64,000 bases of DNA from Gadus chalcogrammus (Eukaryota > Chordata > Actinopteri > Gadiformes > Gadidae), in contig NC_079420.1 of NCBI RefSeq assembly GCF_026213295.1, positions 12,257,390-12,321,389 on the forward strand, read 5' to 3'. A program made the position numbers and the translations under genes. Shown in pieces: positions 1-23,899 of this stretch (position 1 is its first letter; the number at the start of each line of letters is the position of its first letter). The notes under the pieces are model-generated. The model did not search any database and was not told the origin of the DNA. It saw only the letters and a program-made list of their open reading frames with translations.

Positions 1-183
1 GAGGACGAAGCAGACGTTAATCATGGCCAGGAGGCGCTCCCGGTCGATAACGCCGTCGCTCACTGATGTTACTGGGGAAACCATCGTAAAGCTACGAAAG
101 ATACGGTTGACTCTCCCGCTCCTGTCCCAACTCGCTGTCACCGGCTGGACCGTCTCCATGACGACCAGCAACAGACTTTTAAT
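1..183 (-). other. Open minus-strand frame at window edge, possible partial exon
   Basis: A minus-strand frame is open from a stop near 184 to the window edge. Its first ATG is near 159 and it gives about 53 residues, ending with SDGVIDRERLLAMINVCFVL. The end of the peptide resembles half an EF-hand (DGxIDRE), but the loop's final glutamate is displaced. A good acceptor (TTTCCCCAG) lies inside it on the minus strand near 81-89, so the true exon might start there. No family was recognised and it may be chance. Confidence 0.2.
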
Positions 184-235
184 TCATTCCGACTGAACGA
201 CCAAAAGTACAGATCGGTAATGATTACAAATAACA

Positions 236-515
236 TAACATATAACCAGTATAACATCCCAATGACCAGTATAACTATCACGACGATGACCAGTATAACC
301 ATCACAATGACTAGTATAACATGACGATGACAGTATAACCATCACAATGACCTGTATAACATCACAATGACAGTATAACGTCACTTTGACCAGTGTAACA
401 TCACGTTGACCAGTATAACATCACAATGAACAGTGTAACCATCACAATGACCAGCATAACCATCACAATGGCCAGTTTAACCATTACGATGACCAGTATA
501 ACATCACAATGACAA
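236..515. repeat. Minisatellite, ~21-22 bp units
   Basis: Degenerate copies of ACCAGTATAACCATCACAATG run through this block. The short open frame across it (184-384, minus) is a product of the repeat. Confidence 0.85.
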
Positions 516-1230
<715 letters not shown>

Positions 1231-1539
1231 AGAGTTGGCTGCCGTTGTTTTCTCTCCTGAAGTTGGGGATCTCCTCGGACCTCCAGCTGGTTACCGGAGG
1301 TGAGGAGCAGAGGATTAAAGTTACTGAGTTAGTTGTGGATGATGAACTGCTTATGATCACAATAGTTATATTATATAATTATATAGATATATGGTGGAGA
1401 GCAGCGCCGTTTGAACAGCAGTAAGAACCAGTTCAACCGCTCCAAGGATCACTGGATGACTGTTGACTTAGAACCCGTTTCCTCAACTTCTGGTATCATT
1501 GTGGTTGTCTGTTTCTTTAGTGTCGGCTGTTATTCTGGT

Positions 1540-1622
1540 TTTCTGATTGGAGCTCCTTAGTGTTCCTTCCTGCTCCTGATCCCCCCTGAAGACCCCCGTG
1601 CGAACCAGGACACCGTGTCCAG
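1540..1622 (+). other. slc66a2: Possible 5' untranslated exon end of slc66a2
   Basis: A consensus donor (CCAG|GTGAGC) follows 1622, about 1.2 kb upstream of the first coding exon. No reading frame ties it to the gene, so this is inference from position and the donor alone. Confidence 0.2.
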
Positions 1623-1791
1623 GTGAGCAGAAACCTGAACCGAATTAAACTAACTGAACTAAGGCACCGAGTAGAGGTCTGAATGTACGGACTGCGGATC
1701 GAGTTTCTGAAAGAGGCAGTTTAAAAGTTATGTTTCTTATACGCAGTTTGTTCGCATGTAAACGGATTAAATGAACCGCACTGCGTGTGTT

Positions 1792-1809
1792 CCACTAGAG
1801 GGCGCTGTG
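1792..1809 (+). promoter_or_regulatory. CTCF-like motif
   Basis: CCACTAGAGGGCGCTGTG closely matches the vertebrate CTCF core. It lies about 1.1 kb upstream of the slc66a2 coding start. Occupancy cannot be judged from sequence. Confidence 0.4.
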
Positions 1810-2097
1810 AGCAAGAAAACGGGATGGGAGGAGACAGACTCATGAAAATATGGACAGCTACACATCAGTAAAGGGAAGCATAGTTTGAATGTGATCCGAG
1901 GGTACACCCACGTGACCGGGGGTCCGGGTGTAACCCTAGCAGAACCATCTGCCGGGGTCTGTCTCCGGTCCTCTAGCCCAGCAGCAGCAGCAGCAGCAGC
2001 TGTCTCTGGGTAATCAGACACGCTGACAGGCCGAAGCTCCATGACCTCAGAGAGAGATGGACTCACAGCCACCTGCAGAGCTTCAAGTTTGATGGTC

Positions 2098-2235
2098 CAG
2101 AACCCTCTGGTGTCCCGGTAGGGGTCTAGGGTTCCCAGTGGGTTTCTGGGTGTCCCAGTAGGGGTCTAGGGGTCCCAGTAGGGCTCTAGGGGTAGCAGTG
2201 GGGGTCTAGGGGTCTAGGTGTCCCAGAAGGGGTCT
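2098..2235. repeat. Minisatellite, GGTCTAGGGGTCCCAGTAG type
   Basis: Six or so irregular copies of a ~19-29 bp unit, G-rich on the + strand. Confidence 0.8.
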
Positions 2236-2517
2236 AAGGGTCCCACATAGTCCTGCCCCAGTGCGGTGGAACCCCACCCAGGGTCAGTGAGCACATAGCC
2301 TCATGCCGGAATACGTGACACAATAACAGAATCAGTTGGTGTCACCAGAGCACTCTGTGACCACTTCCTCTTCGCTGATCACACAACCAGCTGAGGGGCC
2401 GATGGGCGGGCCCCCGTCGGTGGGCGGGCCCCGCGGCCCCTGGTCCTGAAAGATAAGCTCCCCTGCTTATTGTGCATGTGTGTGTGTGTCTTTCTGTGTG
2501 CTTCTGAAGGTTTTAAG

Positions 2518-12194
<9,677 letters not shown>

Positions 12195-12509
12195 AGCCGT
12201 TGCTATGGCGTCATCATCCGCGTTTGAGCGTTGCCGCGGCAAAGATGGAGCCGTTCCACCCTAAGTGTTTCAGCCCCCTCAAAAGTCAACCCCTCTCACC
12301 CCCCCTCCCCCAGGTCAACCCCCATCTGCATAAAATGTGAATATCCCGCATCCCCCCCAAAGGTCAACACCTCTCACCGCCCCCCCCAAACAACCCACCT
12401 GCCCCCCACCCACAGGTCCACCCCACCCAGCACCTCCTTTAAGGTGACCACCTACAGGACAACAACGCCCCCCCTCAGTATCATCAAGAGGTGCTCTCCC
12501 TATTTTCAA

Positions 12510-12537
12510 GATTAGTATTATTTTTATAATACTAATC
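12510..12537. other. Perfect 11-bp-arm hairpin
   Basis: GATTAGTATTA and its exact reverse complement are separated by 6 bp. The hairpin is flanked by near-identical copies of ATCAAGAGGTGCT on both sides. Confidence 0.7.
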
Positions 12538-12600
12538 AAGAGGTGCTGTCCCCCCCCCCCCCCGTCCCCCCCCCTCAGGATCCTGTCTTCTGCTACATGA

Positions 12601-12609
12601 GTCTCTCTC

Positions 12610-12650
<41 letters not shown>

Positions 12651-12663
12651 GTCTCTGTCTCTG

Positions 12664-12742
<79 letters not shown>

Positions 12743-12778
12743 GTCTCTGTCTCTGTCTCTGACTCTCTGTCTCTGTGT
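12601..12778. repeat. (CT)n/(GTCTCT)n microsatellite
   Basis: Mixed CT and GTCTCT runs giving Ser/Leu/Val shadow frames. Confidence 0.95.
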
Positions 12779-12828
12779 GTGTGTTACACTACTCTGTTAC
12801 TGACTGGATTCCTCCTGTCCGGTGTTAA

Positions 12829-13004
12829 GGCTCAGTTATGGTTTACGTTAGCGGACCAATCGCAGCCCTTGCTGCTGCACGAAAGGAAAAAAGATTTTGC
12901 AGGCACACGTCAAGTCCTTGCGGGGGAAGCAAGGAGGGTCCGCAATCAAGTAATGGGTCCGTAAGCCCCCTTGCGTTGCTTCAACATGGAACCATAACTA
13001 AGCC
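12829..13004. mobile_element. 176-bp MITE with TTAA flanks
   Basis: Terminal inverted repeats GGCTCAGTTATGGTT and AACCATAACTAAGCC (one mismatch) are flanked on each side by TTAA (12825-12828, 13005-13008). There is no coding capacity. TTAA target sites are known for piggyBac- and Kolobok-type elements; the family was not assigned. Confidence 0.75.
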
Positions 13005-13008
13005 TTAA

Positions 13009-13670
13009 CGCTTTCTGGGCTGTAGGGGGCGGAGCTCACTGCCATTGGTCAAATCGTCAGATGAAGAGAATCATGTGATCCTGAAGACAGGAGGTCTGTG
13101 AGCCTCTGACCTGTGGGAGTGGATTAATGTTAGGGTGCTCAACATAATCACTGGATTTAATGCATTGTACTGAAGTCAGACGTATCAACGTTCAACATAA
13201 CTGGAGATCTGTGTTACTGCTTTAAAAACCTGCCAAAGTTTGCCTTGCAGAGATTTTGTTCATGAGAAATATTTATCTATTGCTATTTTGACGTCTATAA
13301 ATGATTTATACTCCAGCAGCTGGTGTGATGTGGTTTTATTTCAGTTCAAATGTCTGTTTTTTCTGGCTGACAAAATTGGAAGAGAGAGAGGAGGAGAAGG
13401 GGGAGGAGAGAGTAACAGAGGTTCTCTGTTGATCAGCTGTTCTACTACCAAGGCCAATTTCGACCAGATCCGTCTCAGATGCGTCATGGCAGTGAAATGT
13501 TTTCTGCAGACAATAGAAACCATCCAGTCAATGGTTATGGTCGCAGCACGGCACAAAACCGTCCCCAAACCGACACCTCGTTTACGATACTTGCCTCTTC
13601 TATTTTTGATGGTTGCCGGTTTGCAGCCGTGCCTCAGAACACTTCTACAGCCGATCCTTTTGCGTGTGCG
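13009..13670. other. Intergenic unique sequence, no gene recognised
   Basis: Open frames at 13240-13797 and its complement have no recognisable domain and run into the GT repeat. The Lys/Arg-rich minus-strand segment may be an old transposon piece, unproven. Confidence 0.4.
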
Positions 13671-13671
13671 C

Positions 13672-14141
<470 letters not shown>

Positions 14142-14145
<4 letters not shown>

Positions 14146-14960
14146 TTTCCATGCACACAGACACACACACACGCATGTTAACATGCACTCAGACACACAC
14201 ATACATTAACATGCACACAGACACACGCGCATACACACGTTAACATGCCCTAAGACACACTCCGTCTCTCCTTCATGCATGGATGCAGGAGATTTAAAGT
14301 GTCGAGCTCACTGCTGAGGTTTGGTTCCTGGTCTGTGGTGCAGAAATATGAAAGAGATGAATCCCTTAGTCTGAGCTCTAATTACACACTACACACACTG
14401 ACACACACATAGAAACATGAATACACACGCTGACACACACATAGAAACATGAATACAAACTACACACACTGACACACACATAGAAACATGAATACACACT
14501 ACACACACTGACACACACATAGAAACATTAATACACACTACACACACTGACACACACAGAGAAACATGAATACACACTGCACACACTGACACACACATAG
14601 AAACACGAATACATATTATACACGCTACTCCACACACACATACCAACATGAATACACACACTGACACACACATACCAACATGAATACACACCACACAAAC
14701 TACTCCACACTACACACACTGACAGACTTGCCACCTCCTTCTCGTCCTCCCCATCTTCCTCCTCCTCCTCCTCCTCCTCCTCCTCCTCCTCCTCCCGAGT
14801 GTGGTCTCTCTCCTCCTCCTCCTCCTCCTCCTCCTCCCGAGTGTGGTCTCTCGCCTCCTCCTCTCTCCTCCTCCTCCTCTCTCCTCCTCTTCTCTCCTCC
14901 TCCTCCTCCTCCTCCCGAGTGTGGTCTCTCTCCTCCTCCTCCTCCTCCTCCTCCTCAGGG
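14142..14960. repeat. CA-rich 31-bp minisatellite and (CTC)n blocks
   Basis: 14395-14700 repeats GACACACACATAGAAACATG plus AATACACACTA. 14757-14960 is (CTC)n interrupted three times by CCGAGTGTGGTCTCTC. Glu/Arg-rich frames are artefacts. Confidence 0.9.
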
Positions 14961-15031
14961 TCCGGTCTCCTCCGGGCTGCAGAGGACATGGAGACCTCAG
15001 CCTCATAAAGGTACACAGGAAGTGATGTCAC

Positions 15032-15032
<1 letters not shown>

Positions 15033-15091
<59 letters not shown>

Positions 15092-15289
15092 CTTTGCTGA
15101 TTGCTTTATAGCCGCTGTTCTTGTCTGTTATATCTTATAGGTGGTGTGTTGGGTCAGACACACACACACACAAACACACACGAACATTTCCCTCTGAGCT
15201 AAGGTCACTGCAGTACATGTCGGAGAGACGTGCTTTCTGCATATAAACCACTTATTCTAATAAACGCCTTCAGCGCACACACTGCGTAA

Positions 15290-15332
<43 letters not shown>

Positions 15333-15780
15333 TCGCACACAAACTGCAAAACACCACACACACACAAACCCACCACACATACATTCACACACACACACCA
15401 CACACACACACACTTACACACCACACCCACACATTACACACACACCACACTCACACACTACACATGCACCGCAACACACCACACACTACACACACCACAC
15501 ACACATCACAATACACCACACACACAACAGGCACACACTTACACTCACACACACAAATACACACATGCAGGCACACACCACACACACACACATGCACACA
15601 CACCACACGCACATACACTGCAACACACCACACTCACACAAACCACACGCACACACCGCAACACAACACACACATACACTACACAGACAAACACTGCAAC
15701 ACACTGCCCAAACACACACCGTAACATCCCGCGCCTCACTAAACTCACATGCAGAACACACAAACACACACGCACACACT
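15033..15780. repeat. (GT)n and degenerate CA-rich tract
   Basis: A 56-bp GT run to 15089, then short unique DNA, then 15290-15780 of irregular CACA/CACACCACA sequence. Confidence 0.9.
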
Positions 15781-15969
15781 CAGTCTTGCAGGGACAGACG
15801 TGTCTTCATGAGGTCTCATTCCGTCCTCCACAATGTGGGGACCCGCGTTCCCCGAGCAATTAGCGCTGGATTAGCTTGAGGTCAGCCCCCCCCCCCCGCT
15901 GACAGACACAGGGGGCAGAGCATCTACACTGCATAGACACACAGTAACAGGATATAGAACCACATTTAC

Positions 15970-16450
15970 AGAACAAACACAAAAATATAAGAGGGAGGGA
16001 GAGACGGAGAGAGGCAGGGGGAGAGATAGGGAGGTGTAAAGGGAGAGGTGAAGAGTGAGAGGGGGAGAGGGATAGAGAGGGAGGGGGAGAGGGAGAGGTG
16101 AAGAGCGAGAGGGGGAATCGAAGAGGGGGAGAGGGAGGGGGAGAGGAAGAGCGAGAGGGGGAATGGGAGTGGGAGAGAGGGAGGGGGAGAGGGAGAGGTG
16201 AAGAGCGAGAGGGGGAATGGGAGAGGGAGAGAGGGAGGGGGAGGGAGGGGGAGAGGGAGAGGTGAAGAGCGAGAGGGGGAATGGAAGAGGTTGAGAGGGA
16301 GGAGAAGAGAGAGGGAGGTAGAGAGGGAGGGGGAGAGCCAGGGGGGTAAGACAGAGTTAGTTTAAGGACGGGGGTATTTAGTATGCCTCTACAATGGGGA
16401 GGGGAGAGAGGAGGGGTGGGGGAGAGAGGTGGGGAGGGGGGGGGGGGGAT
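15970..16450. repeat. Purine-rich GAGAGGG minisatellite
   Basis: ~32-60 bp units built from GAGAGGGAGAGGTGAAGAGC plus GAGAGGGGGAAT. Highly purine-asymmetric. Confidence 0.9.
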
Positions 16451-16609
16451 GAAAGTCTGTGTGAGATAAGAGACTCCATCAAAGAAGTGTTCAGCCTCTT
16501 GAAACGATGAGACTGGAATAACAATTGGAGAACGACCGGCCATTACCTCCATAACCCTGATTCCAGTACCGCCAGTACTCACCCAGCGGCCCTAGACACA
16601 CAAGTACTC

Positions 16610-16885
16610 GACCTACCAGTATAAACCTACCAGTACTAGGCCTACCAGTACCCGACCTACCAGTATCCGACCCACCAGTACCAGACCTACCAGTAATAAA
16701 CCTACCAGTACTAGACCTAACAGTACCAGACCTACCAGTACTAGACCTACCAGTATTAGCCCTACCAGTACTCAACCTACCAGTACTAGACCTACCAGTA
16801 CTAGACCTACCAATACAAGACCTACCAGTACTAGACCTACCAGTACTAGAACTACCAGTACTAGAACTACCAGTACTAGACCTAA
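16610..16885. repeat. 15-bp minisatellite, CCTACCAGTACTAGA
   Basis: About 18 units. The unit is a multiple of three, so Ser/Thr/Gly-rich frames stay open; no gene is implied. Confidence 0.93.
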
Positions 16886-17039
16886 CCCGACCAGAACCAC
16901 ATTGTTGCTGTACCACCTGCTCCATGTTCTATTACGCTAAATGTTAGAATGTAGCGGTATGAAGCTATATGTTAGCATGTAGCTGTATGAAGCTATTTGA
17001 AAGAAGGTGAAGCTATATGTTAGCACCACCACCTCTGCC

Positions 17040-17195
17040 ACGTCTCCACGTTCCCAGTGGGTCGTTGCCACGTTCCCAGTGGTTCCCAATGGTTCGTCTC
17101 CATGTTCCCAGTGGTTCCCAGTGGTTTGTCTCCACGTTCCCAGTGGTTTGTCTCCCTGTTCCCAGTGGTTCCCAGTGGTTTTCCAGCAGGCTGGA
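17040..17195. repeat. 13-bp based minisatellite, GTTCCCAGTGGTT
   Basis: About 9 irregular units. Confidence 0.85.
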
Positions 17196-17489
17196 ACCTC
17201 CCTGATGGTTTTAAGGGCACCAGTGATGGATGTGATCTCGTGCACAGAGTCGCACTCTGGATCTTGTAACGGTCGATCATTTACAACATTTGTTTACTTC
17301 CAGATAAATCCGGTTCCTGTCGGAGAGTCGACAGAATGCCGACAGATGAACGACCGTTGGCAGAAGGCCACCAATCAGAGCACTCCCAGCTCTCAGTGGG
17401 AAAGGCATTAGCAGGTACTTTACCAGTGGACATTACCCTGATGGTCGGACCTGACACTCAGCACTGACCACTTACATGACTTGCTGAAA

Positions 17490-17870
17490 CGGACTCCTCT
17501 CCTCGCCTGTCCTTACCCCCTCCTCTCCTTCTATTCCTCCTTATCTCCTCCTCTCCTTCTATCACTCCTTTCCTAACTATCCCCTCTAATATCCTCCCCT
17601 CCTCCTCTCTCCTGCTCTCCTCTTATTTCCTCCAATCGTGTCCTCCTTGTGCTCTCTTCTCCTCCTCCCCATCTCGTCTCCCCCCTCCTTTCCTCTATGC
17701 TCCCTCTTCTCCTCTTCTCCTCTCATCCTTTTACTTGTCTCCTTTCCTCCCCTACTCTCATCTCCTCTTCCTTCTCTCCTCCCCTCCTCCTCTCCCCTCC
17801 TCTCCCCTCCTCCCCCCCCTCCTCCTCTCCCCTCCTCCTCCTCCTCTCCCCTCCTCCTCCCTCCTCCAAT
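17490..17870. repeat. CT-rich low-complexity tract
   Basis: CTCCTCTCC-type pyrimidine sequence with no true periodic unit. Ser/Leu/Pro frames are artefacts. Confidence 0.85.
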
Positions 17871-18520
17871 ACTTCAGCCCATGTGGAGTTCTTCTTGTTC
17901 CACATGTAATTTATTGACCATGGCTCCGCTTGGGAAGACGGGGGAGAAACGGGGGAGACACGGGGGAGACAGAATTGTCCAGGTTCGAAACCCAACAGGA
18001 CGTTGTCTGAGGTGCTCAGCGTGTTGGGGCTGGCAGAGAACCAGGCAGAGAGCAGAGATGTTCCTAAAGCGTGGAACACACCAGCCCAACCGTCGGCCGT
18101 CTGAGACATTTGGGGAGACTCGAAAGGGTTTGAGAACCAATGTGTCTGGTCCAAATGAACATGCAAAGTCTGAGAGCTTTGAAGGTCTGAGGATTGGAGC
18201 CATCGGATACTCTGATTGGTTGTTTGCTGCTAGCACACAATCAGCGAATCAGCGCAGTGTGTGGGAGGGGCGGAATAGCGCCACGAGACTAGCGCCACCC
18301 GATGTTTAGGAGACTTATTGCATCTCGCGCAAGCGCAGAACGTCCACTCCACCGTGTATTTGGCAGTAGTCTTCGCAGTGTATTTCAATGCCACTTATCT
18401 GCCGAATGGGTCAGACTAGAGGCAACGTGGCCATTGGTTGAGTTCTGGGCGGTGTGTGGCCCCTTGAGGAGCTGAACTCGGTCTGCAGCCACAGGTGACC
18501 CACCCACACCAGGGGCCCTA
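17871..18520. other. Intergenic, probable degraded transposon sequence
   Basis: No exon was recognised. GTGGAACACACCAGCCCAAC near 18070 resembles teleost DNA-transposon-derived sequence, from memory of such repeats rather than from a match here. Confidence 0.35.
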
Positions 18521-18900
18521 TCTTGCATCCGGCGCAATTTACTTAATCACTGGCGCATGTGTCTTGTCTAGTTTGCAACTGGCGCAGAGCGTACTTTTCC
18601 CTCCTGCGACACGCGTCTGTAAATTAGGGAATGATCTTGCGCCCCAAGGGGCGGCTCGGCGAAAGGAGGAGGCGTGTTTTGGCGCAAACGTTCCCTGGTG
18701 CTATCTCGCAGTTTCAGAAACCACTTGCGCCCCAAACCAGGAAATACCTGGTTTAAAGTCAGTGGCGCATTGTTCAGATGCTATTTTAAGGGCGCATGCA
18801 TAATGTTGCTTGTGAACCTCGCGCATACACTTTGCTTCTCTCATCTACCTAGCCACACATTCTTAGTTAATAATTTGGGAAAGAACAGCTGATAAAGCGG
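18521..18900. mobile_element. Dispersed-repeat-like segment with GGCGCA motifs
   Basis: Begins GGGGCCCTATCTTGCATCCG and contains repeated TGGCGCA or TTGGCGCA motifs and CTTGCGCCCC. The composition differs from its surroundings and looks like an ancient interspersed repeat. Ends and class not defined. Confidence 0.4.
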
Positions 18901-18959
18901 TAATAAGTTGTACTTTTAAATCAATGCATCTGCAAACACCGTACAGCAAACACATATTT

Positions 18960-19130
18960 TCTTGACACAGACATCGTGTACATGCTGTTTAGTATAGGAG
19001 TTGTATAGTGTAGGTGTTGTGTAGTGTAGGGTGGTGTGTAGATCCTATAGGATCAGGTAAGTAGTGTAGGTGTTGTGTAGTGGGTCTAGTGTGCAGTGTG
19101 TTTCACACCCAGCAGCACCACCTCACCAGT
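18960..19130. repeat. Short GTGTAGTGTAGG minisatellite
   Basis: Irregular copies of GTAGTGTAGGTGTTGTGTAG between about 18985 and 19095. Confidence 0.7.
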
Positions 19131-19199
19131 GCCTTGTGAGTCTGTCGAGGCTTTCTGCTCTGGTGTAAATAATGAATGATGACTCTCTCTCACGAGGGC

Positions 19200-19633
19200 C
19201 GTGTGTGTTTCATATGTGTGTGTGTGTGTGTAGGCACAAGGATATATGTGCGTCTGTAGGGGGATGTATGTGTGCGTGTGTGTGTGTGTGATTGTGTGTG
19301 CTGAAACATGCCTATAGGGTGATGTATGTGTGTGCGTGTGCTTATGTGTTGATATATGCCTATAGGGGGCGTGTGTGTGTGCGTGGATCTATGGATGTTG
19401 GTTTCCTCCGGGGCGGTGGGGGGCTGATCTGAGGTCCTGAGAGAGGAAAAGGGGGGGGGGGGGGGGGGGGGGCGTCTCCAGACATTTGCAGGCTTGCAAA
19501 TCTTGAAATTAAGCGTTAGTATATAGTGTGTGTGTGTGTGTGTGTTTGTGTATATATATATGTACACACACACACACTATATATATATATATTATGTATG
19601 TATGTGTATATATAGTGTGTATGTGTATATATA

Positions 19634-19664
<31 letters not shown>

Positions 19665-19672
19665 TTTTTGTC

Positions 19673-19710
<38 letters not shown>

Positions 19711-19890
19711 ATAATGTGTGTGTGTGTGTGTGTACAAAATGTGTGTGTGTGTGTGTTTGTATATAGTGTGTGTGTGTGTGTATAGTGAATATGTGTGTGT
19801 GCGTGTGTATAGTGTGTGCGTGTGAATAGTGTGTGTGTGTGTGTATAGTGTGTGTGTGTGTGTTTGTGTGTGTGTGCGTGGTTCTGATGC
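19200..19890. repeat. Degenerate GT/TA-rich tract with G-run
   Basis: GT runs alternating with TATA segments, plus a ~22-base G homopolymer at 19452-19473. Confidence 0.9.
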
Positions 19891-20049
19891 CAGGTGGAAC
19901 CGGACTCCTCAGTGTTATGGATCCCCGACCGTGACCCGTGGGCCAGCCAGGTCGTCGTGGTAACCGAGAAGAGGTTCACATTCTGGGATGTAGGGGAGGA
20001 TTGTGTTCTGGGGACCTCTCAGCCTCTCAGGGTCTCAGGGTCCAGAGTC

Positions 20050-20513
20050 AGGACATTGAGGGTGTGTTCAGAGTCAGGACATAGAGGGTGTGTTCAGAGT
20101 CAGGACATAGAGGATGTGTTCAGAGTCAGGACATAGAGGGTGTGTTCAGAGTCAGGACATAGAGGGTGTGTTCAGAGTCAGGACATAGAGGGTGTGTTCA
20201 GAGTCAGGACATAGAGGTTGTGTTCAGAGTCAGGACATAGAGGTTGTGTTCAGAGTCAGGACATAGAGGGTGTGTTCAGAGTCAGGACATAGAGGGTGTG
20301 TTCAGAGTCAGGACATAGAGGGTGTGTTCAGAGTCAGGACATAGAGGTTGTGTTCAGAGTCAGGACATAGAGGTTGTGTTCAGAGTCAGGACATAGAGGG
20401 TGTGTTCAGAGTCAGGACATAGAGGGTGTGTTCAGAGTCAGGACATAGAGGGTGTGTTCAGAGTCAGGACATAGAGGGTGTGTTCAGAGTCAGGATATAG
20501 GGTGTGTGTCTAC
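20050..20513. repeat. 25-bp minisatellite split by a transposon
   Basis: About 18 units of GTGTTCAGAGTCAGGACATA plus GAGGG. The array resumes at 21298-21375 on the far side of the hAT-like element. Confidence 0.95.
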
Positions 20514-21297
20514 TAGGGATGGGTCGGTCACGAACGATTCGTTCACAACGAACGAATCCCGAAGGTGAACGACGAGAACTGATTCCCAAAACAAGAGAAC
20601 TGGTTCTTCGATTCTTTTTTTTTTTTTAACATAAAACAAAAATTTGGTCAAGTAAATAAAATATACAAACGAACAGAGCTCCATCTCCCCGCGACATTAT
20701 ATTGATTGAGTCTAAGATTCAGAAGATTCAGCCAATGAGAGTGCTACAGCAGGTAGCAATCGCGTTGCCATAGCCCATGGGTAAACAAATGACAAGGCAC
20801 CGCCACACAAGTTAACGAACGATCGCTGTAGGCTTCAATATCATTGTTCTACAACACTGTTACTTGCTTTAATAAAGTATTGTTTTACCTACCATGGAAA
20901 TAGTCGAACTGCGTTGTATTGGCCAATGCTACAGAAATTCCCTTTTTTTGTTCTCCGAGCGCACCGTGACTGAAAACCTTTTTTCGTTTCAATTTTTTTT
21001 CCCCGTTGTTTTCACCGCGCGGTGCGGTTCGGTGCAGCTTGGCGCAGCTCAAAATTACGGCTTGTGTTTCGACCGCCAACAGTACCCTTATGGTAGGGCA
21101 GGCTGTGAAAAAGCCTTAATTGGCGGGCGTACCCAATACTTATAAGCTAAGCAGTGGGGGGAGCGGGGCAGACACCTGTGAGATTCTCTGTCAAATGACG
21201 TAATCTGACTTAACCAACTAATCAAACAAACTAATTGTGATAGTGAACGGAACTGAAAGAACTGATTCCCGGAAAAGAATCGTTTTGCCCATCCCTG
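20514..21297. mobile_element. 784-bp non-autonomous hAT-like transposon
   Basis: Ends TAGGGATGGG and CCCATCCCTG are inverted, with one mismatch at the outermost base. They are flanked by a perfect 8-bp duplication GTGTCTAC (20506-20513 and 21298-21305). Both features are typical of the hAT superfamily. The left subterminal part has palindromic GAACGATTCGTTC / GAACGAATC sequence. No transposase frame is present. It interrupts the 25-bp minisatellite, so the array is older than the insertion. Confidence 0.88.
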
Positions 21298-21719
21298 GTG
21301 TCTACAGTCAGGACATAGAGGGTGTGTTTAGAGTCCTGACTAGAGGGTGTGTTTAGACTCTAGAGTCAGGACATAGAGAGTGAATGCATAGTCGAGCGAT
21401 GGACAGTTCATTGTTGTTTCTAGGTTAACTGTGGCATAAAGATCCAGACTTCTGAATAACAGAAAAGCTTCTTCGATATTTTAACGTAGAGGAACGTCCT
21501 TCCGGCTGAAACATGGAAACGTGAGCCCCTTCCTGTCATTAACGGTAATCCATGTGACCCGTATCGATGTACTGAGACGCACCGACACACAGGAGGTCCG
21601 GTCCTCTGTTTCATACCTCCTGTCTAACGTGGATATTCCTCTGCCTGCTGATTATTGGCACATCAGAGCCGAGACTGGGGTGAACCGGGAAATAGGTCCT
21701 GTAGTTTGTCCTCTTTCTC

Positions 21720-22118
21720 TTGAGGAAGTGTCTGTAGTTCTGAGGAAGTGTCTGTAGTTCTAAGGAAGTGTCTGTAGTTCTAGTGAGGAAGTATCTGTAG
21801 TTCTAGAGAGGAAGTGTTGGTAGTTCTGAGGAAGTGTCTGTAGTTCTAGTGAGGAAGTGTCTGTAGTTCTAGTGAGGAAGTGTCTGTAGTTCTAGTGAGG
21901 AAGTGTCTGTAGTTCTAGTGAGGAAGTGTCTGTCTTTATGTCTTGCTATGAGGATTGAAGAGATGTGTAATGCAAGACAAATATCTGTGTAAACAGACAT
22001 TAAAATGTATCTAATCTAATTTAATATAATCTAGTTCTAGTGAGGAAGTGTCTGTAGTTCTGAGGAAGTGTCTGTAGTTCTGAGGAAGTGTCTGTAGTTC
22101 TGAGGAAGTGTCTGACGT
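21720..22118. repeat. 23-bp minisatellite, TCTGTAGTTCTAGTGAGGAAGTG
   Basis: About 14 units, interrupted at about 21934-22033 by a short insertion ending in TCTAATCTAAT-type sequence, which looks like the 3' tail of a teleost retroposon. Confidence 0.9.
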
Positions 22119-22129
22119 TCTGTGTGTGC

Positions 22130-22652
<523 letters not shown>

Positions 22653-22779
22653 TTCCAGTATCCATTCACCGCTTCATGAATCATAATCTAACGAAATATC
22701 AATATCACAGCAGCAGAAACACTCCATCCCCACCTGATACCACTGCCCATCCTGCTTTCTTCTCTAGATCCATATCTCC

Positions 22780-23335
22780 CTCTCCCTCCCTCTCTCCCTC
22801 TCTCTCTCCCTCCCTTTCCCCCTCCCTCTCCCTCCCTTTCCCTCCCTTTCCCCCTCCCTCCCTCTGGGTGAGGAACAGTGTAAATGCTGACTCTAGTTCA
22901 GAGGTTGACGCTCTGATTAACAATCAGGTCAGCTGACCAGAGTGCAGCACTGCGTGTCCCGCGGGCGGCAGCACACACGCAAACCCCACCTCACACGGAA
23001 ACACCCCCCCCCCCCCCCCACACACACACACGCAAACCCCCCCACACACACACACATACAACCCCCCCCACGCACACACATACAACCCCCCCAAACACAC
23101 GCAAACACCCCCCCCCACATGCAAACCCCCCAACACACACAAACACCCCCCCCACCCGCACGCAACCCCCCCCACACACCAATGGCAACACCCCCCATAC
23201 ATACACACACAACCCCCCCCCCCCCCACACAGATAAGCAAACACCCCCCCACAAACAAATGCAAACACCCCTCCGACACACACACATGCATACAAGCCCC
23301 CCCACACACACACAAACACGCAGAGTGTCTGTATC
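22780..23335. repeat. CT tract and polyC/CA tract
   Basis: 22780-22865 is CCCTCT-rich. 22995-23325 has C-runs of 6-14 bases separated by ACACA; the complement is quadruplex-prone G-rich sequence. Confidence 0.9.
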
Positions 23336-23359
23336 TTCAAACATCTCACACATCGTATT

Positions 23360-23755
<396 letters not shown>

Positions 23756-23899
23756 AGTAAATCGATGCTCATCTGATTGGCCGCTGAACCGTCCAGTGAC
23801 GCATTGGGCCGTCTGATTGGCCGCAGGGTCGGTTCCTCTAGTGCACTTTATTATGAACTGTATGTTCAACAGCAGACACACTCTGTACCTATAACAAGA

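Noticed and set aside
2118..2235. Quadruplex-based promoter for slc66a2
   Set aside because: G-runs belong to a short degenerate minisatellite and nothing else marks a promoter there.
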